From positions 124,001-188,000 of the forward strand of contig JAURLX010000019.1 of assembly GCA_030830965.1 (NCBI GenBank): a stretch of DNA of 64,000 bases, given 5' to 3'. The notes below the pieces were generated by a model. That model was given only the letters and a program-made list of their open reading frames with translations. It was not told the origin of the DNA and did not search any database. Source of the DNA: Verrucomicrobiota bacterium. Lineage in GTDB: Bacteria > Verrucomicrobiota > Verrucomicrobiia > Opitutales > UBA953. Position 1 is the stretch's first letter; each line of letters opens with the position of its first letter. Shown here piece by piece: positions 25,377 through 34,674 of this stretch. Both the position numbers and the translations under genes were made by a program.

Positions 25377-27467
25377 GACGAGCCATTCGCCCAGGGGCAG
25401 CCGGGCGCGAATCTCATCCTCTTTGACGGTCGTCATGATGCCGGTCCGCACGAGCATGCCGGAAAGTCCGGCCGCCGAGGCGCCGAAGATGTCATGTTCC
25501 GGGCTGTCGCCCATGACGAGCACGCGGCGGGAGGGTCGCACCCCGGCCGCGCCGAGCGCGGCCCGATAGATCTCGCGGCCCGGTTTGCCGAGGAAGACCA
25601 CCTTCCCGCCCCGGTCCGCCAGAGCACGTCCGATCGCTCCGGCGGAAGGCCTCACGCCGCCTGGCGTCAGCATCTCGACGTCCGGGTTGATCACCAGGAA
25701 GCTCACGCCTCGCCGCAGCGCGGGCAGAAGTTCCTCGAGCTGGGTCTTCCAGGAGGACATGGGTTCGCGACTGGCCGCGATGATGACGAAGTCGCAGTCT
25801 TCCGGGGCGGTCCAGGCGAGTCCCGTCGTCTCCAGTCCGTAGGTCTCGCCCGGTCTGCCGGAGAGGTGGGCTTTGCGCCCGGAGAAAGCGGCGCCCAGCG
25901 AGCCGTCTGAGAGCGCCTGACGCGCGACGTCGCCCGAAGTGACCACGGCGTCCATCTCCCCGGATCCGAAGCCCATGCTCCGCAGGCGGGCGAGATTGTC
26001 CGTTCCGGGCTTCGCCGAATTCGACACCACGATGACCTTGCCTCCGCCGGCCCTGAAGTTGCGCAGCGCCTCGGCGGCGCCGGGGTAGGGATGTGTGCCG
26101 TCGTGCAGCGTGCCGAACTGGTCGACCAGGAGCACGTCGTAATCGCGAAGCGACGAAAGGCCGTCGACTTGCTTGAGCACGGCCTCCGTCGGGACCTCGT
26201 GGCCCATGCCCGTCCAAGCCAGACGGGCCGTCCCTGCGGCGGCTTCCTCGTCGAGTGCGGCGAGGCAGGGCGCATCGAGCGCGCGGGCCCTCAGCGCCAT
26301 CCAGGTTCGGCTGCGCGTCCCGCCTCCGAGATGGCGCACGGTCCTGAGCCGCGGTCCGCCCAGTTCATGCAGCCTGGCATAGCCCGCGGCCTCGACCTTC
26401 GTAAGGCCTTCCAGGATGCCCTGCAGGAATTCAGGGTCCTTGGCCGGCCGGGGTGAGAGCCTCGGTTGCATCGTGGCGTCCGCGTGCGGGAACCTCTCTC
26501 CAGGCGAGGGCAGCGGATAGTAGTCGTGCCCCGTGGGAAGCGAGGCGTCCATCGCTCCTTCCAGCTCGGACATCCTCTCCGTGGTGAAGTGCGCGAGCAG
26601 CGTCCGTCCGCCGCAGTTGGACGCTCCGCCGATGAGCCATCGGTCCCCGATGCGGTGGCTGTAGACCCCATGGGCGGGCGAGAACACAGGGCGGTCGCCG
26701 AGGACCTTCAGCACCAGCGTCGAGCCGAGCGAGGTCGTCGCATCCCCGATCCGGCTTGCGCCGCTCGCCAGGAAGCCTGCGCAGCCGTCGGTGGTGCCCG
26801 TCACCAGGGTGACGTCGGGCGGCAGTCCGATTTCGAGGGCGACGTCGGCATCGATCCGGCCGACCGCGGTGCCTGCTGGAAGGACCTTGGGCAGGAGGGC
26901 GTCGCTGAGTCCGAGTTCGCCCAGCCAGGATGGCCAGCGGCGCGCGACGGGGTCATAACCCGTCTTCAGCGCGTTGTTCTCGTCGGTCACCGCCTCGGCG
27001 GCCCCGAGGCGCAGCATGATCCAGTCGGCCTGATGCACGACCCGCACGACGCCCGGCGAGGACGCGAGCTGCAGGGCCCTCGCCGCGGCGGAGGTCGGCC
27101 CGCGGGCAGCGCTCTCGGCCGGCGCCAGCCGAGCGACGATTTCCGCCAGGTTCCGCGTGTCGGCGTCGTCGTACATGCGCGCCAGGCCGACGGGCCGATG
27201 GTCATGGTCGATTGCGAGAAGTGTCCCGGACGTCCCGTCCACCGCGATCGCCCTCGGCCGGCAGCCGTCGGTCGAGCGGACGAGTTCGCGCAGGCACTCG
27301 CCCAGCCCCGTCCACCACGCCTGCGGATCCTGCAGGCGTCGCATCCCTTCGGCGACGGTACCGGGGAGTCGACGGCTGGCGGCTCCCATCAGGCGACCAT
27401 GTCTGTCCATGGCGACGGCACGGACACCGCTCGTGCCTAGGTCCACGCCTATGACGACGTCCTCCAT
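25356..27467 (-). CDS. Fused FGGY-family carbohydrate kinase and HAD-superfamily hydrolase
   Basis: A 703-residue fusion. Residues 1-435 are a FGGY kinase (VIGVDLGTSGVRAVAMD, AVDGTSGTLLAIDHD, TDENNALKTGYD, TGTTDGCAGFLASG with the catalytic Asp, SLGSTLVLKVLG, RHLGGGTRSRTW), closest in style to the D-ribulokinase/At4g30310 group. Residues 442-703 are a HAD class IIA domain (LLVDQFGTLHDG motif I, VVSNSAKPG motif II, FLGKPGREIY with motif III Lys, MGDSPEHDIFGA motif IV). Motif I lacks the second Asp (D-Q-F-G), as in the TIGR01459 HAD group. The ATG at 27467 directly precedes the kinase motif. Substrates are unknown; D-ribulose is a family-based guess. It is divergent from a sulfatase. Confidence 0.88.
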   Translation of the reverse strand: MEDVVIGVDLGTSGVRAVAMDRHGRLMGAASRRLPGTVAEGMRRLQDPQAWWTGLGECLRELVRSTDGCRPRAIAVDGTSGTLLAIDHDHRPVGLARMYDDADTRNLAEIVARLAPAESAARGPTSAAARALQLASSPGVVRVVHQADWIMLRLGAAEAVTDENNALKTGYDPVARRWPSWLGELGLSDALLPKVLPAGTAVGRIDADVALEIGLPPDVTLVTGTTDGCAGFLASGASRIGDATTSLGSTLVLKVLGDRPVFSPAHGVYSHRIGDRWLIGGASNCGGRTLLAHFTTERMSELEGAMDASLPTGHDYYPLPSPGERFPHADATMQPRLSPRPAKDPEFLQGILEGLTKVEAAGYARLHELGGPRLRTVRHLGGGTRSRTWMALRARALDAPCLAALDEEAAAGTARLAWTGMGHEVPTEAVLKQVDGLSSLRDYDVLLVDQFGTLHDGTHPYPGAAEALRNFRAGGGKVIVVSNSAKPGTDNLARLRSMGFGSGEMDAVVTSGDVARQALSDGSLGAAFSGRKAHLSGRPGETYGLETTGLAWTAPEDCDFVIIAASREPMSSWKTQLEELLPALRRGVSFLVINPDVEMLTPGGVRPSAGAIGRALADRGGKVVFLGKPGREIYRAALGAAGVRPSRRVLVMGDSPEHDIFGASAAGLSGMLVRTGIMTTVKEDEIRARLPLGEWLVSKSLRP

Positions 27468-27549
27468 GAACCACTTGTGGGGGGCGACGTTCAGCGGAGC
27501 AAGCCCTCGGCATTGACCTCGCCCAGGCATCGCCTAGCAAATCCATCCC

Positions 27550-29106
27550 ATGAGACTGCCCCTTCTCCTGCTGGCCGCCGTCGTCCACGCCGCCCCCGCC
27601 CAGCGCCCCAACATCGTCTTCGTCTTCTCCGACGACCACGCCTACCAGGCCATCAGCGCTTACGGGGACTCCCGCAAACTGATCCAGACCCCCAACATCG
27701 ACCGTCTGGCCAAGGACGGCGTGAGGTTCGACCGGGCCCTCGTGACCAATTCGATCTGCGGCCCCAGCCGGGCCGTCATCCTCACCGGCAAATACTCGCA
27801 CAAGAACGGCTTCTACAACAACTCGAACTCCGTCTTCGATGGCTCCCAGGTGACCTTCCCGAAGCTGATGCAGAAGGCCGGCTATCAGACGGCGATTTTC
27901 GGCAAGTGGCACCTGGTGAGCGACCCCACCGGCTTCGACGCCTGGCAGATTCTTCCAGGCCAGGGTCTGTATTACAATCCGCCCATGAAGGGCCCTTCCG
28001 GACAGATCCAGACCAAGGGGTACGTCACCGACATCGTGACCGACCTCTCGATCGACTGGATTTCGCGACGGGATCGCAGCAAGCCGTTCGTGCTCATGTG
28101 CCAGCATAAGGCTCCTCACCGCGAATGGGCGCCCAACATCAAGGACCTCGGCTGGGACAAGGATCGCGTCTACCCCGAGCCTGAGACCCTCTTCGACGAC
28201 TATTCCGGCCGTTCCCAGCAGGTCGCCGAGAACGACATGACCCTGGAGAAGACGATCACCCCGCTCGACGTGAAGCTGACCCGCCCCGACAACATGTCTC
28301 CCGAGCAGATCGCGGCCTGGGACCGCTATTACGGGCCTCGCAACGAGGCCTACCGCAAGGCCGATCCGAAGGGCAGGGACCTCGTCCGCTGGCGTTACAA
28401 CCGCTACATGCACGACTACCTCGGCTGCGTTAAGTCCGTCGACGACAACGTGGGCCGCCTGCTCGCCCATCTCGAGAAAGAGGGGTTGCTGGAGAACACC
28501 ATCGTCGCCTACTCGTCCGATCAGGGCTTCTATCTCGGCGAGCACGGGTGGTTCGACAAGCGCTGGATCTTCGAGGAGTCGCTCCGTACCCCGCTGCTCG
28601 TCCGCTGGCCCGGCGTCGCCACGCCCGGTGCCGTGAGCAAGGCCATCGTCTCCAACGTCGACTTCGCGCAGACCTTCCTGGACGCCGCCGGCGTCAAGGC
28701 CCCGGCGGACATGCAGGGCCGCAGCCTGCGCCCGGCCATGGGGGGCTCGGTGCCCGACGGCTGGCGCACCGACTTCTACTACCACTACTACGAGTATCCC
28801 CGGCCCCATCACGTGAGCCCGCACTACGGCGTGGTCACCGACCGCTATAAGCTCGTGCGCTACTACGGCTCGGGCCCCGAGCGCACCGACCTCTTCGACC
28901 TGGAGAAGGATCCCCTCGAACTGCGCAGCTTCGCCGGCGTGGCCGGCTACGAGTCCGTCCTAGCCGACCTTGAGGCCCGTCTCGGCCGTCTGCGTAAGGA
29001 GCTCGAGGTGCCCGCGCAGGAGGATCCTTACGCCTCCGGCGCGCTCAAGCGCGCCCCCGGCAAGGGGGGCAAGGCCGGCAAGAAGAAGGCTCCCGAGAAG
29101 AAGTGA
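27550..29106 (+). CDS. Secreted sulfatase (N-acetylglucosamine-6-sulfatase/mucin-desulfating-like)
   Basis: A 518-residue type I sulfatase with signal peptide (LPLLLLAAVVHAAPAQ). The metal motif FSDDHAYQAISAYG and SICGPSRAVILTGKYSHKNGFY (formylglycine site CGPSR) match the group that includes N-acetylglucosamine-6-sulfatases and mucin-desulfating enzymes. The second metal site is SSDQGFYLGEHGWFDK. Substrate is inferred only by family. The C-terminus is a Lys/Gly-rich tail ending KKAPEKK. No Shine-Dalgarno is seen before the ATG. It is divergent from the kinase-HAD gene across 82 bases, so both may share a promoter region and respond to the same sugars. Confidence 0.93.
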   Translation: MRLPLLLLAAVVHAAPAQRPNIVFVFSDDHAYQAISAYGDSRKLIQTPNIDRLAKDGVRFDRALVTNSICGPSRAVILTGKYSHKNGFYNNSNSVFDGSQVTFPKLMQKAGYQTAIFGKWHLVSDPTGFDAWQILPGQGLYYNPPMKGPSGQIQTKGYVTDIVTDLSIDWISRRDRSKPFVLMCQHKAPHREWAPNIKDLGWDKDRVYPEPETLFDDYSGRSQQVAENDMTLEKTITPLDVKLTRPDNMSPEQIAAWDRYYGPRNEAYRKADPKGRDLVRWRYNRYMHDYLGCVKSVDDNVGRLLAHLEKEGLLENTIVAYSSDQGFYLGEHGWFDKRWIFEESLRTPLLVRWPGVATPGAVSKAIVSNVDFAQTFLDAAGVKAPADMQGRSLRPAMGGSVPDGWRTDFYYHYYEYPRPHHVSPHYGVVTDRYKLVRYYGSGPERTDLFDLEKDPLELRSFAGVAGYESVLADLEARLGRLRKELEVPAQEDPYASGALKRAPGKGGKAGKKKAPEKK

Positions 29107-29109
29107 TGT

Positions 29110-29799
29110 TCAGCGGCCGGCGGCGGGCTCCTCGGCCCGCGCCCAGGCTTCGGCGATGAGCTGATGACCGGCCGCGGTGGGGTGCACGCCATCCCAGATC
29201 CAATGCGTCCACGGGGCCCGGGTGGCGGCGTCGTCGAACACCCTCTGCAGGGGCACGAACGCGGTCTTGTGCTTCTCGGCCAGCCTCCGGCAGGCCACCT
29301 GCAGCGCTTTCATCCGTTCAACACGTCCGGGGGACTTGCGGATGGCGGGCCCGTCCGGGGCGAGGAAGGGCTCGCAGAGGACGACACGCAGGGAAGGTCT
29401 GGCCGCTTTGGCGTCGCTGATCAGCGCGTCCAGCGTCGTCTCGAAAAGGACGGGGTCGACCGACTTTCCGCTGTCGTTGGCGCCGATCAGGATGCTGAGC
29501 ACGTCCGGCGCGAGGTCCAGCATGTCGGCCTTCCAGCGTTTCCTCAGGTCCAGCACCGTGTTGCCGCTCACCCCGCGGTTGATGAACTCGGTGCGGAGGG
29601 AGGGGCGGTCGGCGCCGTCGCGCGCCGCGATGATGAAGGCGTAGCCGTGACCGAGGATGTGATTCGGATCCGACGTGCGACCCCGTCCGCCGTCCGTGAT
29701 GGAGTCGCCCTGGAAAAGGACTTTGGCGCCCGCTGGGAGACGGGAAAGCGGGCTGGCGCCGCAGAGCGCGGCGACCATCAGCAAGGCGAGGCCTCTCAC
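29110..29799 (-). CDS. Secreted SGNH/GDSL hydrolase
   Basis: A 229-residue exported SGNH hydrolase. All four blocks are visible: block I QGDSITDGG (nucleophile Ser), block II NRGVSGNTV (Gly), block III ILIGANDS (Asn) and block V WDGVHPTAAGH (Asp and His). The length is typical of carbohydrate esterases or lysophospholipase-like enzymes; the target acyl group is unknown. It starts with GTG at 29799 within a GTGA overlap with the sulfatase stop, so the two are co-expressed, suggesting removal of acyl and sulfate groups from the same glycan. It ends 4 bases from the convergent sulfatase gene. Confidence 0.9.
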   Translation of the reverse strand: MRGLALLMVAALCGASPLSRLPAGAKVLFQGDSITDGGRGRTSDPNHILGHGYAFIIAARDGADRPSLRTEFINRGVSGNTVLDLRKRWKADMLDLAPDVLSILIGANDSGKSVDPVLFETTLDALISDAKAARPSLRVVLCEPFLAPDGPAIRKSPGRVERMKALQVACRRLAEKHKTAFVPLQRVFDDAATRAPWTHWIWDGVHPTAAGHQLIAEAWARAEEPAAGR

Positions 29800-31229
29800 T
29801 TCTTCTTGGCCTGAACCTTCTTGGGGGCGCCCTTCTTTGCGCCGTCCTTGGTCGGATCGGCGTCCGGGTTGGGCGTCGGCAGCTGGGCGTCGACCGAGGA
29901 GAGCCAGCCGTCCAGGCGTGCCCGCAGGGCCTTGGCCACCTCGGGGCGGCTGGCCGAAAGCTCGTTCCTCTCGCCGACGTCGGAACCCAGGTCGTAAAGC
30001 TCGTCGCGCCCGTCCTCGTAGAAATGCACGAGCCTCCAGTCTCCGCTCCTGATCGCGCTGTACGGCGTGGCGCCGCCGGGGTGGTAGTGCGGGTAGTGCC
30101 AGAAGATCGTGTCGCGCTCCGGCTTCTGCCCGCGGGTGAGCAGGGGGGCGAGGGACACGCCGTCGACCTGCGACGGAAGCGTCTTCGTGCCCGCCAGCTC
30201 CAGGACCGTCGGGTAGATGTCGATGGTCACCGCGGGGACGTCGTTCACCACCTTGGGCTGGAGTTTGCCGGGCCAGGCGACGATGAAGGGCACGCGGACG
30301 CCCCCCTCGTAAGCGGAGCCTTTTCCGGCCCGCAGGGGCGCGTTGTCGGTGATGGGCAGCAGGCCGCCATTGTCCCCGGTGATGACGATGATCGTGTTCT
30401 TGGTCAGGCCGTTCTTCTCGAGGGCCGCGCGGATCGTGCCGAGCGCATCATCGACGCTCTCCACCAGTGCCGCGTAGGAGGCGTTCTTCTGGGCGAGCCC
30501 AGGGTTCTGCTCGAGTTTCGCGGCATACTTGGCGGCGACCTCCTTCTTGGACTGGATCGGCGTGTGCACCGCATAGTGCGGAAGGTAGATGAAGAAGGGC
30601 TTCGTCCGGTTGGCCTCGATGAACTTGACGGCCTCGGAGGCCTCGCGGTCCGTCAGAAACTCGCCGTCGGGTCCCTCCTTCAGGGTCGGGATCTTGTAGG
30701 GAGAGAAGTAGCTCGGCGGCTGGCCGCGGTGATAGCCGCCCACGTTGACGTCGAAGCCGTGTTTGTCCGGGTAGTAGGCCTCATCTCCGTTGGCCAGGGC
30801 GGGGGTGAGGTGCCATTTGCCGATGGAGGCCGTCGCGTAGCCGGCCGCCTTGAACTGTTCGGCCAGCGTGACCTCCTCATGTTTCATGTATCGGGTCCAG
30901 TCCGGTATCTTCAGCTTGGCATAGGGACGTCCGTGGCCCGCGATCCAGTCCGTGAGGTGAAGCCGGGCGGGATACTTGCCGGTCATCAGGGCGGCGCGGG
31001 TGGGGGAGCAGACGGTGCAGGCCGAGTAGGCCGTCGTGAACTTCACGCCTTCGGCCGCGAGCCGGTCGATGTTGGGGGTCTCGTAGAGCTTGCTGCCGTA
31101 GCAGGAGAGGTCGGTCGTGCCCCAGTCATCGACGAGAATCACGATGACGTTGGGCCCACCGGTGGGTTGCTGAGCCATAAGTGGGCAGCAGAGCAGGGCG
31201 GCCAGTAGGGCCAGAAACGGGGTTTTCAT
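29796..31229 (-). CDS. Secreted sulfatase
   Basis: A 477-residue type I sulfatase with signal peptide (FLALLAALLCCPLMAQQ). Metal site VDDWGTTDLSCYG, formylglycine motif CSPTR within CTVCSPTRAALMTGKYP, LHLTDWIAGHGRP downstream, IGKWHL, and second metal site TGDNGGLLP are all present. It resembles the arylsulfatase group common in marine and freshwater PVC bacteria. The C-terminus is Lys-rich (KKGAPKKVQAKKK). Its stop overlaps the SGNH hydrolase start, forming a two-gene unit, and it is divergent from the metalloprotease gene across 92 bases. Confidence 0.93.
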   Translation of the reverse strand: MKTPFLALLAALLCCPLMAQQPTGGPNVIVILVDDWGTTDLSCYGSKLYETPNIDRLAAEGVKFTTAYSACTVCSPTRAALMTGKYPARLHLTDWIAGHGRPYAKLKIPDWTRYMKHEEVTLAEQFKAAGYATASIGKWHLTPALANGDEAYYPDKHGFDVNVGGYHRGQPPSYFSPYKIPTLKEGPDGEFLTDREASEAVKFIEANRTKPFFIYLPHYAVHTPIQSKKEVAAKYAAKLEQNPGLAQKNASYAALVESVDDALGTIRAALEKNGLTKNTIIVITGDNGGLLPITDNAPLRAGKGSAYEGGVRVPFIVAWPGKLQPKVVNDVPAVTIDIYPTVLELAGTKTLPSQVDGVSLAPLLTRGQKPERDTIFWHYPHYHPGGATPYSAIRSGDWRLVHFYEDGRDELYDLGSDVGERNELSASRPEVAKALRARLDGWLSSVDAQLPTPNPDADPTKDGAKKGAPKKVQAKKK

Positions 31230-31321
31230 GACTTATGAATGAGGGAGACGGGGCGAGACCTCAAGAAGGGTATTGAGCCCTATTTGATTGAAAGGGCCGG
31301 GCGGGCGGGGATATTCCGGCC

Positions 31322-33604
31322 ATGCCCTCCCGTCGTCTCGTCGCGTTCCTTTGGACCTTGGTCGCGCTGCTCGCAGTCGCCGCCTTTTTCGCCACCCGCG
31401 GCGAAGTGATCGACTATACGGACGCCTACCGTAGGCCTGTCTCGACGGCCATCGCCCCGGTTTCGGCGCCGCTGCCTTCGCCGGACGTCTCGGCCGCAGC
31501 GTCCGTCGTCGTCGTTCAGAAGCCTTCGCCCGCAATGACCGCCGGTAGCAGCGCGTCCCCCGCGGTTCCTCCTTCCTTGCCGCCTGCGCTCCGCTCCTCC
31601 GCTCCGCTCGTGAGCCAGCTCCCCACGGTGACCGCCGCCTCGGCCCCGATCGACCCTCGTCTGGCCAGGGCCGGTTACGTGCGCGCGCCCGAGGCCGATG
31701 CCGGCCGTCGCAGGCAGGCCGCGGCCGCGAGCCGCATTCCCGATGACGTGAACTTCGCCGCGGCATGCGACCATGACCACGACCTTTATCTCTCCGCCGC
31801 CAAGCCGGGCCTCTACGTCTGTTCGGCCCTGAAGGCGCAGGTCGGACCCGACACCGACGACTTCACCGAAGTCGCGAGCTTCCCCAACTCCCAGACTTTC
31901 AGCCTGCACAGCCGCCCGGGCGCACGTCTCGTCATCTATCTCGATTTCACCGGCCATACCACCTCCAACACCCCTTGGAACAGCCCCGGAACCAGCTTCA
32001 CCACGCCCCCGTACACCATCGACGCCGACACCTCCACCTTCAACGACCAGGAGCACGCGGCCATCCAATCGGTCTGGCGCCGCATGGCCGAGGACTACGC
32101 TCCCTATGACGTCGACGTGACCACGGAGGAACCCGACGAGTCGCTCCTTCTTCGCTCCTCCGGCTCCGACACCCAGTACGGCATGCGCGTGCTGTTCGGC
32201 CCGGACCAGATGGCGACCGGCGCCGGCGGCGTGGCCTTTGTCGGATCTTTCGACAGTGTGCGCGGAAGCGATCCGATACCCTGCTTCGTGTTCGCGGAGC
32301 AGGGCCAGTCCAGCGTCAAGTTCATGTCCGAGGCGGGTTCGCACGAGGTCGGACACACCGTCGGCCTTTTCCACGATGGGCTCAATGACGGGACCACCTA
32401 CTACTCCGGCCACGGCACCGGCGCGCTTTCGTGGGCCCCCATCATGGGCGTCGGCTACTCGAAGAGCGTCGTCCAGTGGTCGAAAGGCGAGTACGCCAAC
32501 GCCAATCAGAAGCAGGACGACCTTGCCGTCATCGCGACCTACATCCCCTTCGCCGCCGACGACCATGGCGACACCCCTGCCGCCGCCTCCGAGCTCCCCG
32601 ACAACGTCCTGGACGCAGGCGGCATCATCCGCAGGGGCGGCGACCTCGACCTCATCAAGATCGGGTGCGGCCGCGGCGCGCTCTCCATCTCCAGCAAGGT
32701 GTCCAATCAGTCCCCCAATCTGCGCATGGTCCTCGAGCTTCTCGACGACGCTGGCACGGTGCTGGCCACCCGCACGGCGGCGGGGACTTCGGGCAACATG
32801 GCTCCGGCCGACCTCAACTACACCATCACCACCAAGGGCATCTACTACCTCAGGGTGTCCGGAATCGGTTCGGGTGACGCCGATACGGGATACACCGACT
32901 ATGCCTCCGCAGGACGTTACGGCATGACGGGGACCTGGCCGGTCTACGATCCTGACAACGAGGTCCCGGTGGCCGTGGCTTCCGTGGACGTGCCTTCCGT
33001 GACGATGGTCCCGGCCAACCTGCCCCATGGCGCCCAGCCTGCGTTCACCTTCAGCACGACCGGTTCCAACGATCCGGACGGCGTCATCGTCTCGTATCGC
33101 TGGGACTTCGGTGACGAGGCCGGTTCCTCCGTCGTGAGCGCCAGCGGCGCCCCCGTCACGTTCAGCTACCGCAAGCCCGGCACCTACCAGGTCCGTCTCA
33201 CCGTGACCGACGACCGAGGCGGACGCGGCTTTTCCGACCTGACCGTCACCGTCAACTGGCCGTCCGGAACGCCTCTGCCCTCCGACGCCAGCTGCATCGC
33301 ATCGGTCACCGCCAGCGTCAACCGTACCACCAACAACACCTACACTTGGCTTGCCGACGTGCGGGCTGTCGATGAATACGGCCAGCCGGTCGAAAACGCC
33401 AAGGTGACCGTCTCGTGGTCCGGCGCCCTTTCGGGAGTGTTCGCGGTGCGTACGGATGCCGCCGGCCAGGCCCGTTTCGTCGCCGGAAGGTACCCGAGCT
33501 GGGTCAGCGGCAACGTCACCTTCACCGTCATCGACGTCAAGATGCCGGACAAGCCTTACAACCCCGGCCTGAATAACGAGTCGACGGACACCGCCACTCG
33601 CTGA
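31322..33604 (+). CDS. Secreted zinc metalloprotease (metzincin-like) with PKD domain
   Basis: A 760-residue exported protease. It has an N-terminal membrane/signal segment (LVAFLWTLVALLAVAAFFA), a Pro/Ser/Ala-rich linker to about residue 120, and a catalytic domain (about 195-415) with the metzincin zinc motif HEVGHTVGLFHDG starting at His341 and a Met-turn candidate in APIMGVGYS. A beta domain follows (about 430-540, pre-peptidase C-terminal-like: DLDLIKIGCGRGALSI), then a PKD domain (about 565-640; RWDFGDE, YRKPGTYQVRLTVTDD) and a C-terminal Ig-like domain (DVRAVDEYGQPVENAKVTVSWSG). PKD and Ig domains usually bind glycans or proteins, so it probably attacks extracellular glycoprotein. Specificity is unknown. 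Confidence 0.88.
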   Translation: MPSRRLVAFLWTLVALLAVAAFFATRGEVIDYTDAYRRPVSTAIAPVSAPLPSPDVSAAASVVVVQKPSPAMTAGSSASPAVPPSLPPALRSSAPLVSQLPTVTAASAPIDPRLARAGYVRAPEADAGRRRQAAAASRIPDDVNFAAACDHDHDLYLSAAKPGLYVCSALKAQVGPDTDDFTEVASFPNSQTFSLHSRPGARLVIYLDFTGHTTSNTPWNSPGTSFTTPPYTIDADTSTFNDQEHAAIQSVWRRMAEDYAPYDVDVTTEEPDESLLLRSSGSDTQYGMRVLFGPDQMATGAGGVAFVGSFDSVRGSDPIPCFVFAEQGQSSVKFMSEAGSHEVGHTVGLFHDGLNDGTTYYSGHGTGALSWAPIMGVGYSKSVVQWSKGEYANANQKQDDLAVIATYIPFAADDHGDTPAAASELPDNVLDAGGIIRRGGDLDLIKIGCGRGALSISSKVSNQSPNLRMVLELLDDAGTVLATRTAAGTSGNMAPADLNYTITTKGIYYLRVSGIGSGDADTGYTDYASAGRYGMTGTWPVYDPDNEVPVAVASVDVPSVTMVPANLPHGAQPAFTFSTTGSNDPDGVIVSYRWDFGDEAGSSVVSASGAPVTFSYRKPGTYQVRLTVTDDRGGRGFSDLTVTVNWPSGTPLPSDASCIASVTASVNRTTNNTYTWLADVRAVDEYGQPVENAKVTVSWSGALSGVFAVRTDAAGQARFVAGRYPSWVSGNVTFTVIDVKMPDKPYNPGLNNESTDTATR

Positions 33605-33645
33605 TTTTGGCTGGAGCGCGCGACGGGGCGGGGCATCCTGCCCCC

Positions 33646-34674
33646 ATGTCCTCCGCATACCTCCCGCACGCCTCCCGTCGTGAGTTCCTCGGCGCCGCCG
33701 CCTTCGCGCTGGCGGGCATGGGACTCTCCGCGTCCGCCCTGCAGGCCCAGGCCGCCAAGGGCGCGCCCGGGCAGCCCGTGAAGCGACCGCCCAATCCCTA
33801 CGTCTACGAGTTCAAGATCGGGGCTATCAGCTGCTTCTCGATCAGCGACGGGCACATGCTCTTCCGTCAGGGTCTCGACTTGATGTGGCCGGAGGCCGAC
33901 CGCCCGAAGATGAAGGACGCCCTGGTGTTCAACCGCGAGCGTCTGGACGCCCTTCCGCTCTACGTCAACGTGCTCGGTCTGCGCATCGGCGACGAGGTCG
34001 CCCTGGTCGACGCCGGCTTCGGTCAGCGTCACCCCAACCCCAATTTCGGCTGGGTCGCCGAGGGCCTTCGTACGCTCGGCATCCGGCCGGAGCAGGTGAC
34101 CACGGGTTTCCTCAGCCATTGCCACACCGATCACCTGGACGGATTCGTGCTGGGCGACATGCCTGCCTACCCGAACGCCAAGATCCACATGCTCAGGGCC
34201 GAGTATGATTTCTGGCGCGGCCCGAACCCCGACTTCTCGAAGTCGAAGCGCGACAAGAAGCCCCTCCCCGCGATGGTGAAGAGCGTCAACCGGAGCTTCG
34301 ACATCCTCAAGGACCAGATCGTGTTTGTGGAGGATGGGCAGAAGGTCTTCCACGACGCCGTCACCGTCATCGCCGCGCCGGGCCACACCGACGGCCACGC
34401 CTGCTACGAGATCCGGTCCGACGGGGAGTCGCTCGTGCACATCAGCGACGTCGTGCATCACCATGTCCTCATGTTCGAGGACGCTGGCTGGACCGTCGCG
34501 ATGGACCACGATCCGGAAACGTCGGTGAAGACGCGCAAGAAGCTCTTCACGCGCATGGCGGCCGAGCGTTCACGTGCCTACGGCTTCCATCTGCCCTGGC
34601 CCGGCCTAGGCACCGTCGTCCCCAAGGGCGGCCAGTACGCCTGGGTGCCGGAGCGTTTCAGCTGGGGCAGCTGA
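33646..34674 (+). CDS. Tat-exported metallo-beta-lactamase-fold hydrolase
   Basis: A 342-residue MBL-fold enzyme with a twin-arginine signal (SRREFLGAAAFALAGMGLSASALQAQ), so it is exported folded, with metal already bound. The zinc ligands are visible in FLSHCHTDHLDGF (HxHxDH, His158), APGHTDGH and further on HISDVVHHH and MDHD. The family includes lactonases and alkylsulfatase-like hydrolases; substrate here is unknown. I chose the ATG at 33646 because it places the RR motif properly; an upstream in-frame codon at 33607 adds 13 unlikely residues. The stop TGA abuts the stop of the convergent channel gene (TGATCA). Confidence 0.9.
   Translation: MSSAYLPHASRREFLGAAAFALAGMGLSASALQAQAAKGAPGQPVKRPPNPYVYEFKIGAISCFSISDGHMLFRQGLDLMWPEADRPKMKDALVFNRERLDALPLYVNVLGLRIGDEVALVDAGFGQRHPNPNFGWVAEGLRTLGIRPEQVTTGFLSHCHTDHLDGFVLGDMPAYPNAKIHMLRAEYDFWRGPNPDFSKSKRDKKPLPAMVKSVNRSFDILKDQIVFVEDGQKVFHDAVTVIAAPGHTDGHACYEIRSDGESLVHISDVVHHHVLMFEDAGWTVAMDHDPETSVKTRKKLFTRMAAERSRAYGFHLPWPGLGTVVPKGGQYAWVPERFSWGS

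Noticed and set aside
31280-33658. 792-residue minus-strand open frame
   Set aside because: Antisense to the metalloprotease, which has a signal peptide, zinc motif and PKD domain; the antisense frame is Gly/Arg/Val/Asp-biased low complexity.
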